A DNA stretch of 22,119 nt, from the IMG/VR virus record IMGVR_UViG_3300032081_000879, positions 1 through 22,119 of that record; one strand, given 5' to 3'. This DNA is from a virus. Of the stretch, positions 7,827 to 15,131 are shown in pieces. The stretch's first letter is position 1. Every line of letters starts with the position of its first letter. The notes under the pieces are model-generated. The model had not been told where the DNA came from and made no database searches. It was given only the letters and a program-made list of their open reading frames with translations. The position numbers were made by a program, and so were the translations under genes.

Positions 7827-8245
7827 TGCATTACCGATCGACCTATCGCGGTGTCGTGCGCATGGCGCTTGCCGCTGATCCCGCCTTTGACACCTTCACA
7901 GTACTGTCGGCCTGGGCGCAGAATATCGACGAAAAGACGTTGCCTGTGCTGGCTGTTGCGACGCCGACGGAAGCCAAAGACCTTCCTGCGCTCGGTGAAA
8001 GTGCCAGAGACACTCAGCTCGTGGTCGTGGCCAAGATTAAAGGTGCCGATGAGATCGAGGATGATCTTGACGATCTGAGCGACCTGATTGAGCGGGCTGT
8101 GATCACGGCGCTCGATACTGACGCGCGCCAGTGCGAGCTGCGCAACACGAGCGTCCAGATCGACGGCGGCGGTGAAAGCCGCGTGGGCACTCTGACGATG
8201 ACCTTCAGCGTGCAGGCCTGGCTGATTGAGCCGCTGACTGAATGA
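7826..8245 (+). CDS. Tail terminator/completion protein (gpU-like)
   Basis: A 139-residue protein that likely caps the tail tube at the head-proximal end and stops its growth; lambda gpU has 131 residues. It opens with a helix-containing segment (RSTYRGVVRMALAADPAF), then has an acidic helix (DEIEDDLDDLSDLIERAVITAL) and ends in strands (RVGTLTMTFSVQAWL), as usual in this fold. Start ATG 7826 shares its A with the previous stop (TGATG). The order connector - terminator - tube supports the call. No catalytic motif is expected or seen. Confidence 0.68.
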   Translation: MHYRSTYRGVVRMALAADPAFDTFTVLSAWAQNIDEKTLPVLAVATPTEAKDLPALGESARDTQLVVVAKIKGADEIEDDLDDLSDLIERAVITALDTDARQCELRNTSVQIDGGGESRVGTLTMTFSVQAWLIEPLTE

Positions 8246-8254
8246 GCTATCACC

Positions 8255-8269
8255 GCCGCACCCTGCGGC
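8255..8269 (+). other. Small hairpin before the tail tube gene
   Basis: GCCGCA/TGCGGC with a CCC loop, followed by CCCCAATTTTG, lies in the 55-base gap upstream of the tube gene. The stem has only six pairs and the T-run is four. It may be a weak terminator or mRNA-stabilising structure; it could also be chance. Confidence 0.3.
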
Positions 8270-8300
8270 CCCCAATTTTGAAACCCAAGGAGACAGATCA

Positions 8301-8729
8301 ATGCCAGCAAGCAGTGGGGCCGTAAGAGGCTATCAATCCAAAGTCAAAATCATCGTGGGCGTTGATGCCGCGGCGGTGACCACGGAAATCGTCGGAATCA
8401 CGGATTTTGAATTCCCCGACCAGACACGCGGCAACTTGGATGCAACGCATCTCGGCTCGCCCGGTGATACGGAAGAATACATTCCGGACATGAAGCCTGC
8501 GCCAACCTGGACACTGTCTCATCACTATGTGCCCGCCAGTGATATGGACGTAGCCCTGTTGGCCGTTGCCGACAGTCTCGAAGACTTCATTCTCGAGATC
8601 ACGGCGGTTGGCGCGGATCCGGTGCAGTACGTTGCCTATCTCAACGGCTATCGTCCGACCGCAATTTCGCCCAAGGGCATCATGATGGCGACGTCGACCT
8701 TCACGGTCAAAGCCAAGATCGCGGTATAA
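8301..8729 (+). CDS. Major tail tube protein (gpV-like)
   Basis: Builds the tail tube by stacking hexameric rings. The 142-residue length matches a tube protein without the extra Ig domain of lambda gpV. The sequence pattern is mostly beta: KVKIIVGVDAAAVTTEIVGITDFEFPD, then DATHLGSPGDTEEYIPDMKPAPTWTL, a typical tube-protein segment in which an 'ip-dm--a-w--' stretch follows a Thr-His loop, and STFTVKAKI at the C-terminus. It has its own strong ribosome binding site (AAGGAG at 8286-8291, 9-base spacer). That fits a structural protein made in high amount, unlike the overlapping genes upstream that depend on coupling. Confidence 0.87.
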   Translation: MPASSGAVRGYQSKVKIIVGVDAAAVTTEIVGITDFEFPDQTRGNLDATHLGSPGDTEEYIPDMKPAPTWTLSHHYVPASDMDVALLAVADSLEDFILEITAVGADPVQYVAYLNGYRPTAISPKGIMMATSTFTVKAKIAV

Positions 8730-8732
8730 CCG

Positions 8733-9086
8733 ATGGGCAATAAAATTATGGGTGAAATCACCGTTTCGGTTGGTGGCAAGGACTGGATCCTCGTTTGCGA
8801 CTTCAACGCCCTCGCGGATTACGAGGATCGCACTGGCGAGAAAGCGTTCGATTTGATTGCCGAGATGGATAGTCCGGCCCCGTCCGTGTCCAAAATGCGT
8901 CAGCTGATGCTGTCGTCCCTGTTGGACCGCCACCCAGATGCGACGTTGCGTGATGCCGGTCGGGTGATGTCGGAAGACCAAGATGCGCTGGCGCGTGCCT
9001 TTGATGCGGCATTTCCCGAACCTGATGCGCAGGAGGCGGATGTCCCCGAGGCAGAGCCGGGGGAAGGGACAGCAGCGCAGGCCTAG
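8733..9086 (+). CDS. Tail assembly chaperone (gpG-like)
   Basis: A 117-residue protein that likely coats the tape measure during tail assembly. It follows the tube gene by three bases. The pattern is a short beta start (GEITVSVGGKDWILVCDFNALADYED), helices (SVSKMRQLMLSSLLDRH, EDQDALARAFDAAF), and an acidic, Ala/Glu/Pro-rich C-terminal tail that ends at TAG 9084-9086. In other tailed phages the equivalent gene is followed by a second ORF joined by a programmed -1 frameshift. Here the second ORF is in the -1 frame, as expected. An in-frame ATG at 8748 is an alternative start. Neither start has a strong ribosome binding site, suggesting coupling to the tube gene. Confidence 0.8.
   Translation: MGNKIMGEITVSVGGKDWILVCDFNALADYEDRTGEKAFDLIAEMDSPAPSVSKMRQLMLSSLLDRHPDATLRDAGRVMSEDQDALARAFDAAFPEPDAQEADVPEAEPGEGTAAQA
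9059..9065 (+). other. Candidate -1 ribosomal frameshift site
   Basis: A G-run (GGGGGAA, codons GGG GAA in the first frame) lies 19 bases before the first ORF's stop. Peptidyl-tRNA-Gly can slip from GGG to the preceding GGG without loss of pairing. The following GAA codon would not re-pair, so this is not a canonical X XXY YYZ heptamer (lambda uses G GGA AAG). It is the best candidate visible; the exact shift point is not proved. Confidence 0.4.
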
Positions 9087-9409
9087 ACTTCCTTGCGCTG
9101 CTGGAAAGATACATCGAGGCGGGATTTGATCCTGCCTCGTTCTGGCGCCTGACGCCCCGAATTTACATGGCACATATGCGCGCAGCTGATCGCAGGATCA
9201 ACGCGGCGCATGCCCGCAATGCCGAAGCAATCTGGGTTGGCGTTCATGCTGATCAACGCGAGCTGAATAATTTCATGAAACTTGTCACCGGCACGGGCGA
9301 CCCCATGCCGCCCGAGGCCCTGTCGAGCATGCTGCACGCTGCATCTGCTGGCATGGATGTGATTTCCATGGCCGAATACGTGAAAGGAAAGACCTCAAAT
9401 GGCGCTTAA
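9062..9409 (+). CDS. Tail chaperone frameshift extension (gpT-like), no start of its own
   Basis: Coding-like sequence in the -1 frame runs from inside the previous gene to TAA 9407-9409. It reads DFLALLERYIEAGFDPASFWRLTPRIYMAHMRAADRR, the recognisable 'FWRLTPR' segment of tail chaperone partners. The only ATGs (9167, 9176) lie after this segment and have no ribosome binding site. No ATG, GTG or TTG in this frame lies between the first ORF's stop and them. The simplest reading is that it is made only as a C-terminal extension of the 8733 protein by -1 frameshifting, the G/GT arrangement that recruits the tape measure to tube protein in lambda. The end overlaps the tape-measure start by 11 bases. 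Confidence 0.7.
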   Translation, partial: GRDSSAGLDFLALLERYIEAGFDPASFWRLTPRIYMAHMRAADRRINAAHARNAEAIWVGVHADQRELNNFMKLVTGTGDPMPPEALSSMLHAASAGMDVISMAEYVKGKTSNGA

Positions 9410-11456
9410 TAACGTCGGCACCTTGCGGGCCCGGATGGGCCTGGATTCCAGCCAGTTCAATCGGGGACTTGATACTGCGCGCGGACGTGTGCGCAAATTT
9501 GCAGCAACCATCGGTCGCAGCATGGCGCTTGCGGGCGTAGCCATGGCAGGCGCTGCTGCAGCTGGCGTTGGCGCGCTGACCCGGTCCTCTCTGACCTTCG
9601 TCGATCAGCAGGCCAAGCTTGCCCGGTCGATTGATGGCAGCATCGACGCGCTGCGCGCCCTGCAGCTGGCCGGTAACGATGCCGGGGTATCGAGCGATAC
9701 CCTGAACGCATCGATGCAGAAACTGGGCACCAAGCTAGTTGAGGCGAATGTGAAAGGCGGCGCAAGCGCCAAGGCGCTCGATCGCATGGGATTGAGTGCG
9801 AAGAACTTGCTGGCGTTGGATGTTGATGAGCGACTGGCAACGATCGCAGATCGGGCCAAAGAACTAGGGTGGTCGGCCACCAAGACGTCGCAATTCCTGC
9901 TGGAAATGGGCGTCGAGAGTAAGGAAATGGCCTTGCTGGTGGCGCAAGGGGGCGATGCAATCCGCGCTGCGCGGCAAGAGGTCAAGGATCTTGGGCTCTC
10001 GCTGTCTGCGGTGGATGCGGCGAAGGTCGAAGTCGCCAATGACGCCATGAGCCGGATTAAACTGACAACAGAGGCCCTTGGAAACCGGATGGCGGTGACA
10101 CTTGCGCCGGCGCTGAAAGCAATGGCGGACAGTTTCACGGCGTCATCACGAGAGGGCGGGGGATTCCGTGCTGTCATCGAGCACATTTCTGAGAGGGTAT
10201 CTACGGCGGTAATGACGTTTCGGGATCTGTTCAGCATTGGCAGCTCAATTGTCGATTCCTTCAAGAATATGCAGTCCGAAGGTGGTAGGCTCTCCATAAT
10301 CTCTGACGTGGTCAGTGGTGTTATCAATACAATCAGGACGTTTTGGAGGTACGTGGGTGAGGCCATCACGGTCGTGGGTCATCTATCTCGAACCACGGGC
10401 AATTTTGGCGAAGTTCTGTCGGCTCTAGGCCCATTGGCTTCTGAAGTATGGCAACGCATTGGTGATGGAGCCGACTATATCCGTTCCGCCGTCGCCGTCA
10501 TGACCAACAAGATGTCAGCGATTTTCTACGGAGGGTTGCGGAGCATGGCGGGCGGCTTCTTCGAGTTTACTGCCACGGTTGCGCGCGGTCTGAACCGCAT
10601 ATTTGGCACTGAATTAGAGGGCATTACTGCCGGTATTACCCGTGAGTTGGGCCGTTCTGAAATGGCGGCATTGAGTGCCGCTGATGCACATAGCATTTCC
10701 ATGGGGCGTTTCAAAAAGAGTATTGGTGCCCCGCTCGTAGAGCTCGAAAAGCTGCGCGCATCTGTTGCCGCTGTCGGTGAGACGGCGACCACCAATCTTG
10801 CTGAAGGCGCAGCGGCTGCCGACGATCTGAATTCATCACTGGCAGATGTCGGCAGCGGTGGCGCTGCGTCAGCCGCCAACGGCATCGACAAAGTCGGCAA
10901 GTCGCTAAAGGACGCCAAGGAAAAGGGCAACGACGCCGAAAGCGCCTTCAGGGGGTTTTTCACTAGTACCGTTACCCGAGCTAACACTTTGGGCGAGGCA
11001 ATCAGGAATCTGGCCAGCCGGTTCGCTGATCTGCTGGCAAACAAAGCGTTTGATGTCCTTTGGGGGAACTTCACTGGCAGCGGGTCCGGCAGCTCGGGTG
11101 GTGGCGTATTCGGGGGATTGGGCAAGGCGCTGAAGAGTTTGATCTCATTTGACGGCGGCGGGTATACGGGTAGCGGCACTCGCGCTGGTGGTCTCGACGG
11201 GTTGGGGGGCTTTCCCGCAATGCTTCACCCGAACGAAACCGTCATCGACCATACCAAGCAGGGCGGTATGGCGGGGAGTGGTCGCGCACAGAGTTTGAAC
11301 GTCACGGTTACGATGGATCGTTCAACCGGATCTATTGGAGCATTTGTCCGGGATGCGGCCGGCAAGATGATCGCAGAAGCGGTCCCAGGCATCCAGCAAC
11401 GCACGTTGGCGGCCGTACCTGCATATGTGTCGAACCATGGCAGGCGGTTTGAATGA
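9399..11456 (+). CDS. Tail tape measure protein
   Basis: Sets tail length and is ejected ahead of the DNA. At 685 residues it predicts a fairly short siphophage tail; using the common ~1.5 Å per residue rule gives roughly 100 nm. The N-terminus has the usual start (LRARMGLDSSQFNRGLDTARGRVRKF), a hydrophobic stretch at ~42-62 and long helices (AKLARSIDGSIDALRALQ). The C-terminus shows the typical glycine-rich end FDGGGYTGSG followed by FPAMLHPNETVIDHT. The start ATG 9399 has AAGGA upstream and overlaps the chaperone end. The middle (about 10130-10700) uses visibly more A/T-ending codons than the flanks, which suggests mosaic exchange. Confidence 0.92.
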   Translation: MALNNVGTLRARMGLDSSQFNRGLDTARGRVRKFAATIGRSMALAGVAMAGAAAAGVGALTRSSLTFVDQQAKLARSIDGSIDALRALQLAGNDAGVSSDTLNASMQKLGTKLVEANVKGGASAKALDRMGLSAKNLLALDVDERLATIADRAKELGWSATKTSQFLLEMGVESKEMALLVAQGGDAIRAARQEVKDLGLSLSAVDAAKVEVANDAMSRIKLTTEALGNRMAVTLAPALKAMADSFTASSREGGGFRAVIEHISERVSTAVMTFRDLFSIGSSIVDSFKNMQSEGGRLSIISDVVSGVINTIRTFWRYVGEAITVVGHLSRTTGNFGEVLSALGPLASEVWQRIGDGADYIRSAVAVMTNKMSAIFYGGLRSMAGGFFEFTATVARGLNRIFGTELEGITAGITRELGRSEMAALSAADAHSISMGRFKKSIGAPLVELEKLRASVAAVGETATTNLAEGAAAADDLNSSLADVGSGGAASAANGIDKVGKSLKDAKEKGNDAESAFRGFFTSTVTRANTLGEAIRNLASRFADLLANKAFDVLWGNFTGSGSGSSGGGVFGGLGKALKSLISFDGGGYTGSGTRAGGLDGLGGFPAMLHPNETVIDHTKQGGMAGSGRAQSLNVTVTMDRSTGSIGAFVRDAAGKMIAEAVPGIQQRTLAAVPAYVSNHGRRFE

Positions 11457-12112
11457 TGGATGAGATTGCTTTTCCAAGGTTGGCGAAAAAGACATCATCA
11501 GGTTTTCGTATGGTCGGGCAGATGCGGGGGCGTGAGACCTCGATTTCTGGCGCAGAAAGTATCATCCCGAGCTTTGCCGGCCATTGGGTCGTCACGATTT
11601 CGTTCTTGATGCACACCGAAGCTGCCAGTCTGGAATGGCAGGGGTTTCTTGCGCAGATGGAAGGGGGCATTGGGACCACGCTGGTGCCGGTGTTTCTACC
11701 CTACCGTCCAAAGGATGCCACTGGCGGCAGTGCACCGGTGTCTGATGCACCCCAGTTCAGCACGTTCGAGCACTGGTCTTTTGTGAATGATGGGCGTGCT
11801 GCAATCACTCTGCGTGAGGCTGCACCGCTTCGGTCGACTGATCTTGATCTGACGCTCTCAGACAGCCTTGGCTTACGTCCCGGGCATGGTCTCACGGTTG
11901 GCGATCGCTTTCACCGTGTCCAGCGATCCTGGGATGATGGCGCAAAGGTCCGGATTCAGCCGCCCCTACGGGCAGCCGTGCCGGCGGACACGATCGTCGA
12001 GACGGATAACCCCGTTTGCAGGATGCGATTTGCTTCGGAAGACGAAGGTGAGGTCGAATTCATGCCCAACGGGGTGGAGCGCACCAGCATCACTTTCCGC
12101 GAGGCATTCTGA
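11453..12112 (+). CDS. Distal tail / minor tail protein
   Basis: A 219-residue protein directly after the tape measure, where the distal tail ring (Dit/gpM-gpL-like) is usually encoded. It starts at ATG 11453 (ATGA overlap; ATG 11456 is equally possible). It is predominantly beta, with a middle ITLREAAPLRSTDLDLTLSD, then GLRPGHGLTVGDRFHRVQRSW and RIQPPLRAAVPADTIVETDNP, closing with a segment ending TSITFREAF. The 'G--f-vgdR-y-V' and 'v-P-LR-av--G--ve-----p-crmr' pattern recurs in distal tail proteins of siphophages from alphaproteobacteria and relatives. That recollection, plus position, is the basis for the call. It is not a recognisable GTA gp12 (DUF2460) by its N-terminus. Confidence 0.65.
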   Translation: MMDEIAFPRLAKKTSSGFRMVGQMRGRETSISGAESIIPSFAGHWVVTISFLMHTEAASLEWQGFLAQMEGGIGTTLVPVFLPYRPKDATGGSAPVSDAPQFSTFEHWSFVNDGRAAITLREAAPLRSTDLDLTLSDSLGLRPGHGLTVGDRFHRVQRSWDDGAKVRIQPPLRAAVPADTIVETDNPVCRMRFASEDEGEVEFMPNGVERTSITFREAF

Positions 12113-12699
12113 TGGTTGTGCGTGATGATTTACTGGCAATCCCTGACGATCTGCTGCGGACGGGCAGGGTGTCTGAAGCCACGCTGGTCTTTATGGACTT
12201 CAAGGATAATCCGCGCCGCTGGTGGACCGGGATAGGCGATTTGGACGTGGCGGGCGAAATATGGTCAGGCGTGGCTGATCTGATTAGCATCTCTGATATC
12301 GAGACCACATACGCCGCGACTGCGCAGCCGGTCTCATTCGGCTTGGCCGCGACCGAAAAGATGATCGACGACACGCAGGCGGCAGAAAGCACGGTACATG
12401 GCCGCACCGTCGCGATCTTCGGGCAGTTGTTCTATACGCAGGCGGATCTTGACCATCCGGCGTGGCATCCCGTGGGCAGCCCGTTTGCGCATTTCGTCGG
12501 CACGATGGAAAAGGTCAGCTACAGCTTTTCCGGGCTGGAAAAAGGGTCGATCAGCCTTGCCTGTGAGGGGTTGTTCTATCGCCGCACGACACCGCCGCGC
12601 GGCCTGCTAACGGATTCAGATCAAAAGTCTCGCAGCTCGGGAGACCGCGGATTGGAGCTGGTCACAAAATACACGGAATATGAGACCCGATGGCTGTAA
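12112..12699 (+). CDS. Tail hub/baseplate minor protein
   Basis: A 195-residue protein in the hub position (comparable in order to gp13 of gene transfer agents or to gpL). It starts with ATG 12112 overlapping the previous TGA. Visible segments are VFMDFKDNPRRWWTGIGDLDVAGEIWSGVADLISISDIE near the N-terminus, a beta middle (AAIFGQLFY-like strands; GTMEKVSYSFSG), and the C-terminal YRRTTPPRGLLTDSDQKSRS followed by GDRGLELVTKYTE. The 'RvWtG-Gdl-w-G--w-G-g-l--is--e' opening is common in hub-type tail proteins of phages in Rhodobacterales and Rhizobiales. No enzymatic motif is seen. The end overlaps the next gene by 10 bases. Confidence 0.62.
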   Translation: MVVRDDLLAIPDDLLRTGRVSEATLVFMDFKDNPRRWWTGIGDLDVAGEIWSGVADLISISDIETTYAATAQPVSFGLAATEKMIDDTQAAESTVHGRTVAIFGQLFYTQADLDHPAWHPVGSPFAHFVGTMEKVSYSFSGLEKGSISLACEGLFYRRTTPPRGLLTDSDQKSRSSGDRGLELVTKYTEYETRWL

Positions 12700-13100
12700 G
12701 GCTCGCCGTCGCGGAAGACATCCCGCGTATTGTCGATATGGTCTGCGCGCTGCGCGAGGTAATTGGTGGTCCGGTAGAGCCGGAACCGGGCAAGGTATCC
12801 GAAACAATCATGATCCTGATGGGATCACCCACGGGCATCGTCTTGGTATCGGACGGTGGTTTCATCGCCGGCAGCATCGCCCCGACCATCATTAGCAATG
12901 AACGTTTTGCGCACGAGCTAGGGTGGTTCGCAGCTGACAGCAGCGGCCTGCGCTTACTGCGGGCGTTTGAGGTGTGGGCTGACAATCGCGGTGCGCGTGT
13001 TCGGCTCTCTACTGGTCCGGAGGAGCGGATACCGCCGCGGCTGCATAAGGCGCTCCAGCGACGTGGGTATCGTGCACAAGAAACGGCGTGGGTAAAGTAA
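12690..13100 (+). CDS. GNAT-like acetyltransferase-fold protein in the tail module
   Basis: A 136-residue protein with the order of elements of a GNAT fold: RLAVAEDIPRIVDMVCALRE (strand-helix), GIVLVSDGGFIAGSIAP (paired strands), ELGWFAADSSGLRLLRAFEVWADNRGA (core strand, then helix) and PRLHKALQRRGYRAQETAWVK (ending strand). The pyrophosphate loop, normally Q/RxxGxG/A, is reduced to SSGLRL, so acetyl-CoA binding may be lost or unusual. It sits exactly where related phages and gene transfer agents encode the NlpC/P60 tail peptidase, between hub and tip protein. It overlaps the previous stop and ends immediately before the next start. The substrate is unknown. A structural role in the tail tip is possible. 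Confidence 0.68.
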   Translation: MAVRLAVAEDIPRIVDMVCALREVIGGPVEPEPGKVSETIMILMGSPTGIVLVSDGGFIAGSIAPTIISNERFAHELGWFAADSSGLRLLRAFEVWADNRGARVRLSTGPEERIPPRLHKALQRRGYRAQETAWVK

Positions 13101-15098
13101 ATGGCAATTTTCTCTAGCGCGATCGCCGCAGTTGCCGGCTTTGTCGCGTCAACGTTCGGGATTGGTCTGGCTACTGCAACCGCGTTGACCCAGGTGGGCG
13201 TCAGTCTTGCGATAAGTGCCCTAACCAAGCCGAAGCAACCGACGATCCCGCCGCAGGAGGTGCAGGCTAATATTAGCCAGGCCGCGTCAGCGCGCCGCCG
13301 TTCCTATGGTAAGGTGCTCCTTGGCGGTCTCCGGGCGTTCTTCGAGGCCAAGGATGGTGTTTTACACGTCGTTATCGTCCACCACGAGGGGGCAGTGTCT
13401 CAGGTGCTCGATTATGTCATCGACGGCGAAACAGTTGAGCTGGACAGCGAAGGCGTCACGACCGATGTGGGTGGGGCGTTCAGCTTTGACGGGCTAGTCC
13501 AGATCGCGACGCGCAACGGTACGCAGTCCGATTATGCCGATCTGTTGGCAGCGTTTCCGACAATGTGGACGGCTGCGCACAGGATCGAGGGAAGCGTCAC
13601 GACCTATGCGCGGTTAAAGGGCCCCGCGCCAAGCCGGATCAGTGCGATCTTCCCTAAAGGCGCAAACACAGTGATTCAGATGATTGTGAATGGGTCAGAG
13701 GTATTTGATCCTCGCACCGACGCTGTAGGCTTTTCAGATAACTCTGCCTTGGTGGCACGTGATTTTTTGAGCCATCCTGATGGAATGCGCATACCAGAGG
13801 TACATTTCGACGATGCCGCGATTGGGGCGTTTGCCGACATATGCGATGTCCAGGGCTACGCCGCAGCCGGCACTTACGGATTAAACGATGAGCCGCGAAA
13901 CGTGCTCGATGCCATCATGAAAACATGCGACGGCCAGCCGTATCTGACGCCTGAGGGCAAGATCGGATTGATGGGAGGACAGTATTCCGAGCCAGACGTG
14001 ATCATCGGGCAGGATGATATCCTAGAAGTGAACTGGGAAACCGGCGTCGACGCCATGACGGACTTCAATGTCCTGAAGGGCATCTACACTAGTGAAGACC
14101 ACAACTTCAAACCGGAGGAAGCGCCGGAGCGTCGAAACGAAACCCTCCTCAATACGCAAGCAGAGCGCACAGAAACACTGGACATTCCATGGTGCCCAGA
14201 TGGCAATCAGATGCAAAAGCTGATGCAGACCTATGAAATGCGCGAGAGGCCACGGTACCGAGTTGAAATCGTGACCAACCTCGTGGGCATCAAGGCCCGC
14301 TTTCCCAAGGGGGACGGGATCCATACGATCCGCATCGATCACCCGCGCATCGGTGGCGTCTATGAGGTGCTGAGCCACGGCTATTCAGCAGCCAGCGGGA
14401 AATGCCGCATCGGTCTGCGATCGACATATGACGCTTGGTCGAATGTCGAGCTTAAGCCGCTATCGCCGCCATTGTCGTCATTGAGCCAGAACGTGCAAGT
14501 CAACCCGGTGCCGTCGGGCCTAGCATTGTCGCAAGAGATCGTAGCGATCTCGGGGGAGACTTCTGGTGTTCAGATCGTTGCCCAGGTTAGCGATCCAAAC
14601 CGTAATGATTTGCAGCTTATCGTCGAGTTCAAGCGCGCGGACCTGCTGGCGTTTTTTCCTTGGACACGCATGAGCGTTGCCGAAGGAGCCCTGCGTGCTG
14701 TGTCGGGTGTCGTCGCTGAAGGAGAGTATGATGTTCGCGCCTATTGGTTCGGACAGGGCGCGGCAGAGGAAGATTACCCAGAAGGGACAATCACAGTGAT
14801 TAGTAATCCAACCGTGCCGGCAACGCCGACGGAGTTTGACGGTAGCGTGACCGGATCTTCGGCAAACCTGTCCTGGATCAATGCGCCGACGAATTACAGC
14901 GCCACCCGGATATTCCGCAACACGGTCGACAGCTATGCCGGTGCCAGCTTTGTCGATGATGTCGCGGGCCTTGCCGGTCAGCCTTCAAGCTTCACCGACA
15001 GCCCGGCCGCGGGCACATACTTCTACTGGGTCGTGACGCTCAACCCCTCGTTCGTGCCGTCGCCCGAGACGGCATCTGTCGAGATCACAATCACCTAA
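13101..15098 (+). CDS. Central tail tip / host specificity protein (gpJ-like)
   Basis: A 665-residue tip protein, shorter than lambda gpJ (1132), directly after the GNAT gene with no gap. The hydrophobic N-terminal ~45 residues (IAAVAGFVASTFGIGLATATALTQ) are typical of this class. Then come ASARRRSYGKVLLGG, a beta-rich hub region, and the recognisable middle GLNDEPRNVLDAIMKTCDGQPYLTPEGKIGL (about residues 260-292). A further region, from about 560 on, contains fibronectin-III-like strands: PATPTEFDG, SANLSWINAPTNYSATRIFR, and GTYFYWVVTLNPS near the end. It probably forms the trimeric tip that opens on contact with the host. The 33-base gap to the fibre gene carries that gene's own ribosome binding site. 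Confidence 0.88.
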   Translation: MAIFSSAIAAVAGFVASTFGIGLATATALTQVGVSLAISALTKPKQPTIPPQEVQANISQAASARRRSYGKVLLGGLRAFFEAKDGVLHVVIVHHEGAVSQVLDYVIDGETVELDSEGVTTDVGGAFSFDGLVQIATRNGTQSDYADLLAAFPTMWTAAHRIEGSVTTYARLKGPAPSRISAIFPKGANTVIQMIVNGSEVFDPRTDAVGFSDNSALVARDFLSHPDGMRIPEVHFDDAAIGAFADICDVQGYAAAGTYGLNDEPRNVLDAIMKTCDGQPYLTPEGKIGLMGGQYSEPDVIIGQDDILEVNWETGVDAMTDFNVLKGIYTSEDHNFKPEEAPERRNETLLNTQAERTETLDIPWCPDGNQMQKLMQTYEMRERPRYRVEIVTNLVGIKARFPKGDGIHTIRIDHPRIGGVYEVLSHGYSAASGKCRIGLRSTYDAWSNVELKPLSPPLSSLSQNVQVNPVPSGLALSQEIVAISGETSGVQIVAQVSDPNRNDLQLIVEFKRADLLAFFPWTRMSVAEGALRAVSGVVAEGEYDVRAYWFGQGAAEEDYPEGTITVISNPTVPATPTEFDGSVTGSSANLSWINAPTNYSATRIFRNTVDSYAGASFVDDVAGLAGQPSSFTDSPAAGTYFYWVVTLNPSFVPSPETASVEITIT

Positions 15099-15131
15099 AC
15101 CTTCCAGAATTTACAGAACAGGAGAGCTCGC

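Noticed and set aside
8298-9173. 291-residue minus-strand ORF across the tube and chaperone genes
   Set aside because: It runs antisense through two recognisable tail genes and their intergenic spacing; no plausible family or ribosome binding site.
9605-10369. 254-residue minus-strand ORF opposite the tape measure
   Set aside because: Ser/Ala-rich antisense read of helical Ala/Asp-rich coding sequence; typical shadow in GC-rich DNA.
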